From positions 7,600,312 through 7,664,311 of the forward strand of contig NC_092675.1 of NCBI RefSeq assembly GCF_964355755.1: 64,000 bases of DNA, read 5' to 3'. How positions within the stretch are numbered: the first letter of the stretch is position 1; the number at the start of each line of letters is the position of its first letter. The position numbers and the translations under genes were made by a program. Source of the stretch: Antedon mediterranea (Eukaryota; Echinodermata; Crinoidea; Comatulida; Antedonidae). This document shows, piece by piece, positions 49,801 to 57,474 of the stretch. The notes beneath the pieces were generated by a model. It searched no databases. It was given only the letters and a program-made list of their open reading frames with translations, and was not told where the DNA came from.

Positions 49801-50276
49801 CTTTAATAAACTATTTTAAGAATAAATATTACTTCTTAATTACAGTTATTTTAACTCAAGAAAGGACAGACTCTTTATCAATAGATTGTTTTTTGATAAT
49901 GGACCATTAAATACGGCAATGTTGCCTTGGCATTTATCAATCTTTTTGCTTAATTCAAGACATTTAAGAAATGTTCTTTTTATCTTGGGCAGTATACCAA
50001 CATTTATCTCGAAAGATGCAATAGTTTTTATAATTGCACGTGAGCAAATCTTAAGTCTTTACCAAGAGAAGACTTGTTTTACCATAAAACCATTAACATA
50101 GCGATAGACATAAACCCATGTCAAAGAAGTGACATGGGTTACGGTAGCACTGTCAACTGCTCTGTCATTGACTCACTCACAATTTACTATACATACCCAG
50201 TACTAGAGCTGTTGATATTCTGACCCTTATTTTCCAAATCTGAAGTCCCTAGCTCATAGACCTGTGAGAATATTCC
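28629..50276 (-). CDS. PDE5A-like: cGMP-type 3',5'-cyclic nucleotide phosphodiesterase (PDE5/6/11 group), spliced, 5' part missing
   Basis: Fifteen exons, all with GT-AG borders and matching phases, splice to 1503 nt: the last 500 residues plus stop. Residues 1 to about 130 are the later part of a GAF domain, with the NKFDE motif as N95-K96, F102 and D106-E107. A linker with the family motif LSYHA follows near residue 144. The catalytic domain spans about 175-480: YHNWKH (H227 general acid, H231 metal), [10 protein letters not shown] (H267, D268, H271), TACD (D378 metal), and the invariant glutamine Q430 with clamp F433 in MQVSFIDA. The enzyme class hydrolyses cyclic GMP, sometimes also cAMP, and GAF domains bind cGMP allosterically. 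The C-terminus ends in SSSKH, not a CaaX box, so it lacks the prenylation signal of vertebrate rod/cone PDE6. Human PDE5A is about 875 residues, so roughly 350 residues are absent. Assignment within PDE5/6/11 is by remembered similarity; PDE5 or an invertebrate PDE5/6-like gene fits best. Confidence 0.93.
29155..29238 (-). CDS. PDE5A-like: PDE exon 14 (invariant glutamine, residues 416-443)
   Basis: Encodes [20 protein letters not shown] and then AICLPIYK. Q430 is the purine-selective glutamine and F433 the hydrophobic clamp of the nucleotide pocket. The acceptor is TTTTAAAG and the donor GTATGA; phase 0. Confidence 0.96.
29326..29475. mobile_element. MITE family A, copy 5 (intron)
   Basis: Ends AAGCTTGGTTCTAACTAGGACG and CCTAGTAGGAACCAAGCCTA are inverted, with GTAACGCAACGTAAG and CCTACGTTGCGTTTAC inside. 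It lies in the intron between PDE exons 13 and 14. Confidence 0.82.
29660..29880 (+). mobile_element. tRNA-Leu-headed SINE (family S1), intronic
   Basis: CAGTCGAGCGGTTAAGG at about 29670 is a near-perfect class II tRNA A box and CTGGGTTCAAGGCC about 45 nt later a B box. The body has AACCGTA, AGTGTACAC, CATGTGGAC, TTTGAGCTGAGTAGGGGGTTA in order, the same order as the minus-strand copy at 33.8-34.0 kb. Confidence 0.7.
29956..30027 (-). CDS. PDE5A-like: PDE exon 13 ([10 protein letters not shown], residues 392-415)
   Basis: A 72 nt exon encoding [20 protein letters not shown], the conserved M-loop approach of the family. The acceptor is CATTTTAG and the donor GTATGT; phase 0. Confidence 0.95.
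30520..30685. mobile_element. MITE family B, copy 1
   Basis: The ends are AAAGCTCTGTCTACACTATC and its reverse complement (GATAGTGTAGACAGATCTTA). The interior has AAAGTGTGATGTGCTCAAAT and ATGGTAGTGATATG. It lies in the intron between PDE exons 12 and 13. Confidence 0.85.
30759..30900 (-). CDS. PDE5A-like: PDE exon 12 (metal ligand Asp in TACD, residues 345-391)
   Basis: Encodes RGDFFNLV, then [21 protein letters not shown]378 is the last protein ligand of the active-site metal. The KPWEVQ wording resembles PDE6 and PDE11 as much as PDE5. The acceptor is TTTCCAG and the donor GTTTGT. Confidence 0.96.
31020..31305. mobile_element. possible foldback element with AACCGGTTAAATGG arms
   Basis: AACCGGTTAAATGG at about 31190 and CCATTTAACCGGTT at about 31249 form an inner inverted repeat. 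Outer ends around 31025 and 31290 share an AACC(A/C)CA...TTTCC wording in inverted order. CCATTTAACCGGTTATCG also occurs near 16.8 kb. Borders are unclear. Confidence 0.4.
31411..31511 (-). CDS. PDE5A-like: PDE exon 11 (residues 311-344)
   Basis: Encodes [20 protein letters not shown] and [10 protein letters not shown], matching the 'IF.NLS...ILATDLALYF' helices of PDE5/6/11. The acceptor is ATTTTAG and the donor GTAAGA. It ends two bases into a lysine codon. Confidence 0.95.
31647..31730. mobile_element. MITE family A, copy 6 (left half only)
   Basis: AAAGCTTGGTTGCCACTAG followed by ACGCAACGCAAG and GTAACGCAACGCAA and ending CCAAACCAAGTTTAA. Only a short right arm remains. It lies in the intron between PDE exons 10 and 11. 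Confidence 0.7.
31882..31969 (-). CDS. PDE5A-like: PDE exon 10 ([10 protein letters not shown], residues 282-310)
   Basis: Encodes [20 protein letters not shown], almost the same as the PDE5 segment with three consecutive histidines. The acceptor is TTTTTCAG and the donor GTAAAG. The first base completes the codon split with the exon before it. Confidence 0.96.
33536..33645 (-). CDS. PDE5A-like: PDE exon 9 (metal-binding [10 protein letters not shown], residues 245-281)
   Basis: Carries the class I PDE signature [10 protein letters not shown] (H267, D268, H271, N275). The acceptor is TTTTAG and the donor GTAAGT. The exon ends after two bases of the methionine codon 281. Confidence 0.96.
33785..34015 (-). 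mobile_element. tRNA-headed SINE (family S1), second copy, intronic
   Basis: Read on the minus strand it starts GTGACCGAGCAGTTAAAAC (A-box-like), then CCTTCGAGGCT (B-box-like), then AACCGTAC, AGTGTACACATC, CATGTGCAC, TTTTGAGACGAGTAGGGTG. The phrase order matches the plus-strand copy at 29.7 kb. Confidence 0.6.
34509..34616 (-). CDS. PDE5A-like: PDE exon 8 (catalytic His motif YHNWKH, residues 209-244)
   Basis: Encodes [20 protein letters not shown] followed by [15 protein letters not shown]227 is the expected general acid and H231 a metal ligand of class I phosphodiesterases. The acceptor is TTTCTTTCAG and the donor GTAAGT; phase 0. Confidence 0.96.
34870..35025 (+). mobile_element. tRNA-headed SINE (family S2), intronic
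   Basis: CTGCCATAGTATCAGAAATT followed by CCTGGGTTCAATTC is an A-box/B-box pair with tRNA-like spacing. The 3' part reads CCTAAGCCTCAAATGAGAC, also found reverse-complemented at about 58914-58935, so at least two copies of the family exist here. Confidence 0.55.
36078..36223. mobile_element. MITE family B, copy 2
   Basis: Ends TAAAGCTCTGTCTGCACTATC and GATAGTGTTGACAGAACTTA. Interior CAAATGTGATGTGCCCAAAT pairs with TATGGGCACATCATATTTTT, so the whole element folds. It lies in the intron between PDE exons 7 and 8. Confidence 0.87.
36339..36485 (-). CDS. PDE5A-like: PDE exon 7 (start of catalytic domain, residues 160-208)
   Basis: Encodes the first helices of the catalytic domain, including FSFNELRF and [13 protein letters not shown], comparable to the 'FSFSDFELSD...IRMFTDLNLVQNF' stretch of PDE5. 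The acceptor is TTTACAG and the donor GTAGGT; phase 0. Confidence 0.94.
36780..37175 (-). mobile_element. 5S-rRNA-headed SINE, intronic
   Basis: Positions about 37073-37175 on the minus strand resemble a 5S rRNA: it ends with GGATGGGAGACCATAAATAG and GGCGGGTGCTG, and includes GAAGTTAAGCAATGTTGGGC, CCGGTTGCG and the internal promoter region. About 290 bp of unrelated body follows towards 36780, with TACTGATCTGGTAGGCGCTG and GGATGGGATGAGCTG. A 5S head joined to such a body is the layout of SINE3-class elements. It cannot be a working 5S gene because the 5' part and several conserved bases are altered. It lies in the intron between PDE exons 6 and 7. Confidence 0.75.
37254..37304 (-). CDS. PDE5A-like: PDE exon 6 (linker, LSYHA motif, residues 143-159)
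   Basis: A 51 nt exon encoding [22 protein letters not shown] is the hallmark at the junction between the GAF region and the catalytic domain in PDE5/6/11. The acceptor is TTTTACAG and the donor GTAAAT; phase 0. Confidence 0.93.
37569..37913. mobile_element. foldback transposon (family D) with ~55 bp near-perfect inverted ends
   Basis: The left arm contains TGCACTTGTCAATTG, GACCCACTATACGACCCCCG and GGAGAGGTGCGTCA. The right arm is its near-perfect reverse complement from about 37858 to 37912. Between the arms TGACGCACC / GTGCGTCA units recur about nine times in both directions. There is no coding capacity; the 63-codon open frame on the minus strand is a by-product. It lies in the intron between PDE exons 5 and 6. 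Confidence 0.87.
38144..38284. mobile_element. MITE family B, copy 3
   Basis: Ends GAGCTCTGTCTACACTATC and GATAGAGTAGACAGAGC. The interior has ATGTGATGTGCTTATATATG and ACCATATTTGGCCACATCAC. It lies in the same intron as the foldback element. Confidence 0.87.
38863..38955 (-). CDS. PDE5A-like: PDE exon 5 (end of GAF and connecting helix, residues 112-142)
   Basis: Encodes [18 protein letters not shown] and a basic helix ending in KQRVALE, corresponding to the long helix that links the last GAF domain to the catalytic domain in PDE5 ('FCGLGIQNTQMYE'). The acceptor is TTTTTGCAG and the donor GTTAGT; phase 0. Confidence 0.95.
38974..39110. repeat. short imperfect tandem duplication (50-63 bp)
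   Basis: AATTAAACGCAAAACTACAA occurs at 38981 and 39031, and TATTAGGTAATGTTTAAAAC at about 39010 and 39073. It lies in the intron just upstream (on the minus strand) of PDE exon 5. Confidence 0.8.
39695..39818. mobile_element. MITE family B, copy 4 (shortened)
   Basis: Ends AAAAGCTCTGCCTACACTAT and ATGTATACAGAGCTTTA. The interior has AGTGTGATGTGACCAAATAT and GGCACATCACATTTTTTG. A short deletion has removed part of the loop and right arm. Confidence 0.82.
39845..39988 (-). CDS. PDE5A-like: PDE exon 4 (GAF domain with NKFDE motif, residues 64-111)
   Basis: Encodes the [13 protein letters not shown] strand and then [15 protein letters not shown] and NDEEMFE. The scattered NKFDE signature of cyclic-nucleotide-binding PDE GAF domains is complete. 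The acceptor is AATCCACAG and the donor GTAATG; phase is 0 at both ends. Confidence 0.95.
41418..41820. mobile_element. MITE family B, copy 5, interrupted by a LINE tail
   Basis: The ends TAAAGCTATGTCTACACTATC and GATAGTGTAGACAGAGCTTTA are intact. The element is split after AACTAGT at 41446 and resumes with the repeated AACTAGT at 41682. Without the insert and duplication it would be about 161 bp, like the other copies. Confidence 0.88.
41447..41681 (+). mobile_element. LINE 3' end inserted in the MITE, with 7 bp target duplication
   Basis: The 235 bp insert is flanked by AACTAGT (41440-41446 and 41682-41688). It reads as a LINE 3' untranslated end: CCTTGGAAGGCAAATTTCAT, GTGTATTTGACAATAAAT and a terminal (TTGAAC)n repeat. 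No protein-coding part remains, so the family is not certain. Confidence 0.8.
41874..41921 (-). CDS. PDE5A-like: PDE exon 3 (GAF domain, residues 48-63)
   Basis: A 48 nt exon encoding [16 protein letters not shown], equivalent to the 'LNIxDAYxDPRF' segment of PDE5 GAF domains. The acceptor is TCTTACAG and the donor GTAAGG. Phase is 0 at both ends. Despite its small size the family match and the phase fit make it secure. Confidence 0.92.
42000..43380. repeat. tandem array, unit about 208 bp, four good copies plus decayed flanks
   Basis: CTACAAAGTCATGTTTGGTT recurs at about 42400, 42608, 42815 and 43024. Each unit also has TGCAATGTATTGTGGGTAAT, TCAGTCTTCAGGGCTGCCAG and TTCTAGAGTTTGCTTGC. The central copies are almost identical, while those at 42000-42300 and 43150-43380 are diverged. 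Plus-strand open frames of 76-102 codons are by-products. It lies in the 6.9 kb intron between PDE exons 2 and 3. Confidence 0.9.
43385..44990. other. AT-rich intron sequence, nothing recognised
   Basis: This part of the large PDE intron lies between the two tandem arrays. No exon, RNA gene or clear element was seen. Confidence 0.5.
44994..46896. repeat. 99 bp satellite, about 19 tandem copies
   Basis: The monomer starts ACAGTACAACCTCTATTAAG and includes GGGGACACTTTGGCATCC, AACAAAGGATCTCTTAATAA, ATGTCCCCTAAATAGGGATT and AATGTAGCRTTAAAACATAT. Period is 99 bp, with rare 2 bp indels (CATCCACAACAAAGG at about 45720 and 46120; a missing CT at about 46787). Copies differ at a few positions (TTTGG/TTAGG, GCGTT/GCATT), so homogenisation is recent. 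Each monomer holds an inverted pair, AAGGGGACA and TGTCCCCTAA. It lies in the 6.9 kb PDE intron. Confidence 0.96.
46900..48845. other. AT-rich intron sequence with a (CT)n tract
   Basis: No exon was recognised. (CT)n lies at about 48784-48796. Short open frames here show no protein character. Confidence 0.5.
48851..48911 (-). CDS. PDE5A-like: PDE exon 2 (GAF domain, residues 27-47)
   Basis: Encodes [16 protein letters not shown], the conserved GxxGxVAxTG turn of PDE GAF domains. The acceptor is TTTCACAG and the donor GTAAGA. It begins with the third base of the codon split with the previous exon. It is separated from the next exon by the largest intron seen here (about 6.9 kb), which holds both large tandem arrays. 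Confidence 0.9.
49670..49860. repeat. imperfect tandem duplication of about 110 bp
   Basis: TTAATAAACTATTTTTAGAATAT...TTACAGTTATTTT at about 49694 recurs as TTAATAAACTATTTTAAGAATA...TTACAGTTATTTT at about 49802. It lies in the intron between PDE exons 1 and 2. Confidence 0.7.
50197..50276 (-). CDS. PDE5A-like: PDE exon 1 of those seen (GAF domain, residues 1-26)
   Basis: It encodes [10 protein letters not shown] followed by a polar stretch, matching the position of the 'xxFDVxxG' strand before the GAF central helix in PDE5/6/11 proteins. The acceptor is TTACAG and the donor GTATGT. The exon ends two bases into a codon, which joins correctly to the next exon. It is the most upstream exon I can support; the phase at its start is inferred to be 0. 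Confidence 0.8.
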
Positions 50277-50279
50277 CTG

Positions 50280-52100
50280 TAAATTACAGAAAAGAAACAA
50301 GAAACTGTAAATAAATCAAGTTATAATACTATATTTTCAATTGAAATTTGGGGATTCATTAGATTCTATCACATAACCATTTATTATAATCTCTTGGGAG
50401 TCAACTATCGCAAGGGAGCCCTCAATTGGCAATGACAAACAAACAAGTCATGTTAATTCATTGTCTGCCTGGTTGTGATGGATTTAGGATTTTGGGAAGC
50501 CCATAGGGCCTAAAAAATGTAAAATGAAGTATAGAATTAATGTTCTATTTTTTTGCATTGCAATTTATTGGGAACAGGGCCGGTTGGGCTACCATTGGAT
50601 CCACTTATAATTGGTGGGACGTGCTACTTCATTCAATTCTTCAATACAGTTTTGGTGGATTCTAGGACCATGTTAGACCAAATAACAATATGCCTATGTC
50701 CTTAGGTTATTACAAATCGAAGGCCCCCTATAGGACATTAGTACCCGGTGTTACAGTGGACTAAAGGGAAGTGGAGTAAAATTGAGGCTATTTGTGAAAG
50801 AGCCTATGCTGTGCATTGAGTTTCAAGTTTAGGTATCATAATGCATTACATTGTATCGGAAAAAATATCCACTCTAATGTTATACATTCACCAAATATCC
50901 CATTATTACCACTGACCACAACAAATACATCCAAATTTCACATTAACAAAGCAATTAAAACCAAGAGATTATTAGTATAGTAAGTTTTGGGATCAAACCT
51001 AGAAAAACAAGACTTAGAACAAGCTGTTCAAATGATTAATAACTATAAAAGAATAATTATTTGTTGATAAAAAGTGATTTTCCAAAATGTGTCTGTACCT
51101 CCACCCGTGTATTTAGTAATCAAGCATTTATGGTAATTTTGCACTGTATTGTTATCAATTGTTTTATTTTTAAAGTTGAGATGTAAAATTTTAAAAATAA
51201 AATTTGTTAGTACAGTATAGTTGTTCATTCATGAATGTGTACAGAATGGATTATCATGAGCTCATAAAAAACTTTGTCTTTTGGAAAATATCAGTAATTT
51301 TAGATTTGATTTGATTCACTGGGTGATAATTTCAATTTAATGACTTTTTATTAATATTATAATTTTGGGGGAAAATGACTTTAAAAAAAAAGAGTTTTTT
51401 TTTATTTATAAGAAACAATCAATTTTTATCTATGAATCGATGATTGAAAAATAACTGCAAGTGTAAAATCATTATCCAAGAAAACAAACATGCAAACCTC
51501 AAACAGATATGTATAAAAGAAGAATTTAAAGTGCATTGATGCGTGGTGAAATGTTTTTATTTAATACTATTCATTTAAAAAAAAAACAAATCAAAACAAA
51601 CTTGACGTGATAAAGAAAATATATCGACCGAGAGCATAATTGTTTTTCTATACATTCATTTTTAACACAAAGTTAGAATAGAAGAATGAATATCATGTTA
51701 TCAAATTTAAAATAAAAACCAAACCCAATCAACCGAAACAATAGTGTTTCATATTGAATATTCCAATAAAGATCTTCTGACGATAATAATTATAATGATA
51801 ATATGATTTTAATTATGTAAATTTGAGCGTCAATGATTATAATGATGATGAAGATGATGATAATAATAACAAAATTGAATTTATTGAAGTAATAAGAAAT
51901 GAGATTATCCTTGACCTTATAATGATAGATATTTATGAAGTATAATTCTCTACTTCTAAAGTCAAATTGTTAACATGAGCTGGATTCCATAGCTACAATT
52001 ATAAACAAACATACTGGAAACTACACCTGGGCAGAATGTTCTGCATCGTAAGATAACTCTATCGGACAGTTCTAGTATGTGTAGGGGTATGTGACAAGTA
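50280..52100. other. upstream of the first recognised PDE exon; nothing recognised
   Basis: By the gene structure this should be intron or contain undetected upstream exons. I searched for the start of the GAF domain (a C-x-x-F-x-x-D strand) and did not find it. Confidence 0.4.
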
Positions 52101-52101
52101 T

Positions 52102-52248
52102 TAAGCTCTGTCTACACGATCAAATTTTATGTTAAAAAAAAAATGTAATGTGCCTATATATGGACATGATGATGTCATGTCACTACCATATTTGGACACA
52201 GCACACTTTTTTTGTCAAACTAGTTTGATAGTGTAGACAGAGCTTTAT
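52102..52248. mobile_element. MITE family B, copy 6
   Basis: Ends TTAAGCTCTGTCTACACGATC and GATAGTGTAGACAGAGCTTTA. The interior has AATGTAATGTGCCTATATAT and ACCATATTTGGACACAGCAC. It is a well-preserved copy. Confidence 0.88.
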
Positions 52249-52249
52249 A

Positions 52250-55200
52250 AGGAATTAAAGTTTACATCCCGAGAAAGACATATTGATACCAAACCACAAC
52301 ACCCATCAATACATCCATGATAACCAGTATAGGAAAATTACTACAAACAATTTACAGTATAAACTATTAATAGTCATGGTTTAAATCTTTCAAAAAACTG
52401 ACAGGCATGTCAACTTTTCTTAGAAAATATCATTTTTATTTTTACATCCAGCAATCTTTAAAACCAGCTTTTAAAACTATTAGATGGTCAGCTAAATTGG
52501 ATTTCGGGCTAATAAACAAACATACTGACTTGCTAAATGGGATAGTTGAACATTAAGCTATTAAAATCAACAAAACAATATTTTTACAAAAATATTCATA
52601 TTCTTAAAAAATATTTGGTAAACTGTGTCTGATTAGAAAATGAATTAAGAAGTCAAAGTATAAAAAGCGGAAATTAAGTTTAATAGTTTTTTCTATAAAT
52701 TTTGCAATTATAGTTGATTAATAAACGAATCTAACTTTTGCTATTTATATATTCTCATTTAATACTTATTTATTACTTATTTTTTAACCTTTACAAATTA
52801 GTCTGTCCATATTACTGTATCTCTTTACTTTATCATCTATTTAAATAATTTCTCTTCCTGTTTATCGTTAAAGAATTCTGAACTGTAATTGTAAATTAAT
52901 ATTTTTCTTTGCTATTTGGTATTTAAAATACAACATAGTCATCAGCTCTAGTCTATAACATTAAGTTTGACGTCAATTGAAATGGAAATGTTTTTATGAT
53001 GTACGTAAATGATTGTGTTTGTATTTTTAACTCATGAACAGATAATGGATGACCTCAAAATAAGAAAAAAAAGTTGTAAGTTCAAAGCATAATTACAATG
53101 AAATAGTGTTCTACATTTAAATTGTATGCCTATAAATGTTGCCAAGCAATATCAACCAAATAATGTTCAAATTTCTTCATTCAATATGATACTAGGACTA
53201 AAATAGTTTTTCTAAATTCTTTGTTTTAAAATAGTTTGGTGTTTCAAACTGTATGACTTTTACATAAACCATCAAGCCACGATGCTGACATCATATTTTT
53301 AACTTAAAAACAGTTACCATACTCTTGGTAGAAATGTTGGTGGCATGTTTCTCTATAAGTCTACAAACATAATAATTAATTGTTTTAAACTAATCAGCAT
53401 TGACTGTCACCTAATAAAGCTTCATACGATGGTTTATAGGGTGAATTTACATACAATAATGTGCATCAATAAATGGTTAAATATTAACACATTTAAAGTC
53501 TTCTAATTAAAGGTTATACACATTTTAACCAGGATTATAGATTCTACTTACAGATCAATCAAGGTATTAGAAAAAATGAATATTCAAGTAGAAAAAAATT
53601 ATGCTTTAAGATAAGGAGGCGATGGACTGCTTCATACATCATTGTGTTGTTTATCATATTTTCTAGTAAACATGTTCTGTTTCTCTCGTTTATTATTATA
53701 AACGTACTCTCTAAACATTTATCAACAGTCCAAGTGTTTAGACACTTCTTCCCTAAGGACACTATCATATGGAACACCATGTTAAATTTATGAGGCATAT
53801 ATATTCACAATATGTGATATACCGAACCAAATAAAACATGGCAAATTCTCGCTCATAAATAATGAAAGCAGTGTTCAGAGCGCCGCCATTTTGCTATGAA
53901 GCATCTACAGTATGGCCGTACAACATTTATGTTGAGAAAATTTAATACAACACTATAACTATAATTCAATATTCCCCTCCTTTCTTATTCTCCATTATTC
54001 ATACAAAAGCTTCCATAATTAGTTTCAGACATATTTTTCTGCTTTGGGCAGGATGGTTTGTTATTTGTGTTCCTGCATTTTTTTTCATTTCAAATGTTTG
54101 TTTATATGATTATCCAGTCTTTTTGTCTCCTAGTGGTCTTTTTATTTTCCTTTTTGCTTCCTCCATTGTTTGTTTAATTGGTGTATCACCTGGTAGTCTA
54201 ATTATTATCATTTCTTTACAATTATTTAATTATAAAAAATAAATTTATTGCATGGTAATCTTTTTAAGCACAATGATAATAATAATAATAATATTAGAGT
54301 TACAAACTATTATATAAAATCAAATGTTTTTACTATTACTAAAACTGTATTTTTTGAGTGAGGGTGGAGTTTTTATTGCATAATCTAACCAGAATGCTAA
54401 AATATGTTTAGATTGTACAATATTCCTAAAGTTATATTTAAAGTGAAATGCACTGAATTTACTACATTGGCAATGAGATGAACAATTTATATCATGAATA
54501 AAGCAATGGTAATTGATTGACATCATTTTAACATTTTTGGGGATACACAAATGATTTAAATATAATATTAGTATTAAATCAATAAGCTATAATGTTAAAC
54601 ACATTATTTGTTTTTATTACCTACAAAATAATCTTTAAAATGCAAAAACAGGATAGGAGATAATTTCCAGCGGTGTACTAAACAATTTATTTAAGACCAA
54701 AACAGTACATAAAAAGGTAGAAAAAGAATACAATATAAAAGTATATAATATATAATATGTAAATAGAAATAGTTCAATAGGTTATATAAAATATACATAA
54801 GCACACGAAAATTAACTTTGTTGGAGAATGCAAAGAGGAGAAAAAAGCCATTTTAAATATCCAAAATCGCAGTATTATAAGACATAAAAACAACAAAACA
54901 CATCAATCGGCTAAAGCTCAGAGACAAAAAAAAAACCAAATAAAAAACGACACTCTTAGAAAAAAAGTATTATAAACACCAATTCATTCATTAAATAATT
55001 TGACATACATGATATGTGTTCATATATGGCAAAGAAAAATAATCATTATATATTTTTGAGGTGATAAAGAAAATTTACAATATTAGTAGGCATGCCTATT
55101 ATAGTAGAGTTGTACTTATTTTTTGCTGAACGTAAAATGTTAAGAATTTATGACTTGTAAAATAATTGGTTATGTAAATAGGATAAAAGCAGGTAAAAAG

Positions 55201-57235
55201 CAGACATATCACAGTCTCAATGCTTGAATAAATGCAATTTCTACAAACACTAATAGATTCAGGGGAAGAAATAAAAAAATAGCAAGGTATAAAATGCAAA
55301 ACCAATATTAGTAAATAGAATAATATAAATAGCGTGTTATTTGTTTAAAATGCGTGAAAATAGATGGAAAAAAGTCAAGAGAAAGCAACAAAAAATGTGA
55401 GTATGCAAAGGAGGAGCAAGTTGCTTATGAATATGCAAATATGGGAGGAGCTTAGGTTATGAATATTCACCGTATCCTTCTCCTTTATCTGTCGGCGTTT
55501 ATTTCGCTTCTGTGAACATGAGCAGAATTAGATGAGAAATAAAAACAATAACTAACAAAGCGATGAACTAGGGTAATTTACTTTTTTTTCAAGCAAAGAA
55601 AATGAATTAGAAAAGATGGATTTTTTTTATATTTTGTGCCTTCTTCATTTCTTAAAAAAAAAAGAAGAGAACAATATCAACACACAAGCATGTACCACAG
55701 CCAACCATATATGGAGCAAAAAATATCAATTCATGAATAAACATGAGATGGTTGTGGTGGAATGTCTGAATATTACGCTACTGCAAAACGTTTCATTATC
55801 CAGAGTAGTAAGGAAAAACAAAATTACATGTAAATATGCAATTATTATAATACATTATGTATATTAATAATATTGTCTGTTGACCTCTCTTCAGCATCTG
55901 ACCTTTAACAAAGCAATGCATGAATATGAAATCAGCAATACATAAATATAGTATGGCTATTATATTATAGTTTTTATTAACAATGTTGTTATAATAAAAG
56001 AAAAAGAAACATGATACAATTATAGCACATGATTTCTTTCACATACATACCACAACATTGAACACATTTAATAACATGAAACAAATGACAACATTAAAAC
56101 AATGTTTACACCTGAAAACAAATAAAAATATGGAAAAAAACATTCAATCATCAACATGACATTTAAGACAGAAAACACAACATTACTGTACGTTTTTCTT
56201 GATTTTTAACCACACTTCACAATAGAAAGTTAAAATAAAAGTGGAAAACAGTTATGCTAAAATGGTTTCTAACGTGAGTGAGAGACAGCAATGTGGGAGT
56301 TATACTGAAAAAGACAAAAATCGATGATGAAAAAGCTGAAGATGATAAAGATATGATCATGATATTATAATTCATGAAGACGATGATGATGATGATTATC
56401 ATATTAGATGATTATAATATGAAAATGATGTCAATATGAATATTATGATTATATTTTTTTATAATGTGATAATGGTAATGATTTCTAGCATACTTTGACA
56501 TGAAGTTTACAGAAATATTCTATTCTTGGACTATTCTGGAGCATTTTTAATAAACACATCAATTCATAAACTTGGTAGAACGAAGCCTATAAATAGACTC
56601 ATCTTACATACAACAACAAGGTGGACCTTTCTGGCTTAATGGTTTAATTGAGTTCTCTGCTTGACTCCAATCTACACACAGGGTTGGGATGAAGAGGTGT
56701 TAGTAAGCCTAAAACTAACACACATTTCATTGCAATAACAAGCTGCCGAGCCTGAGCAAATCTTTCAAACCATTCTTTAAAACGCAAAAATATTTACAGA
56801 GGCTGAACCTGATATAAGATTTCAAGATCAGTTGGCAAAGATTACGATTGAAGCCGTCTGTACTTAAGGGATATCTTGTTTAATTATAGCAAATTGTCTT
56901 GTTTTACTTTATCAATTATTCATAATCAATTTCCTTTTTCATACATACTGTAAACATTTTTCGATAGATGATACAAGAATCAAATAAATTTATTGCTATA
57001 TATTATTTTGGTTATAATATATGAGGCAATCTATTTGTTGTAGCTATACTTCAATAAACACACTAAAGTATCAGTGAACAAATTACTATACCTGTATTAT
57101 GATAATTCTGTCTATAAAAATGAGGAGGCACAAGACCTAATGTTTATGGTAGTAATAATAATAAGTTATGTTTGCCCAGACTACCATGTTCATTTCTTTG
57201 TAATGGTCAAGTATACCCATTTCTACAATGTCTTT
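52250..57235. other. AT-rich sequence without recognised exon; microsatellites
   Basis: No coding or RNA feature was recognised. Simple repeats are (AAT)n at about 54275-54292 and (GAT)n at about 56380-56400. A short direct repeat, TATGCAAA...GGAGGAGC, is at about 55402 and 55433. The minus-strand open frame at 53559-53798 has no recognised similarity. Confidence 0.45.
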
Positions 57236-57255
57236 CCTTCTTAAAGCCTTCTAGC

Positions 57256-57381
57256 ATCCCTCCCTCCTCAAAAGATGATCACAACATCTTTGTTGCAATC
57301 CCTCCCTCCTCAGAAGATGATCACAACATCTTTGTTGCAATCCCTCCCTCCTCAGAAGATGATCACAACATCTTTGTTGCA
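57256..57381 (+). repeat. 42 bp minisatellite, three copies
   Basis: ATCCCTCCCTCCTCAGAAGA followed by TGATCACAACATCTTTGTTG recurs at 57256, 57298 and 57340 with almost no change. The unit is a multiple of three, so the surrounding open frame (57172-57471) reads IPPSSEDDHNIFVA three times. Nothing else supports a real protein. Confidence 0.9.
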
Positions 57382-57474
57382 AACATAGTTGTCATGCTAT
57401 CTCTCATATTATATTCCAAGTTGCGATTCATCTTCTCTTTGACAGCACACATCTATGACAACTTAAATTGATGC

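Noticed and set aside
53559-53798. Minus-strand 79-codon open frame upstream of the PDE gene, with a GTAAGT just beyond, considered as an upstream PDE exon
   Set aside because: It has no match to the start of a GAF domain, the frame stops before the donor, and no suitable acceptor fits.
55400-55455. Octamer-type regulatory pair (TATGCAAAT near GGAGGAGC, twice)
   Set aside because: A short imperfect duplication without further support in AT-rich DNA; a chance match cannot be excluded.
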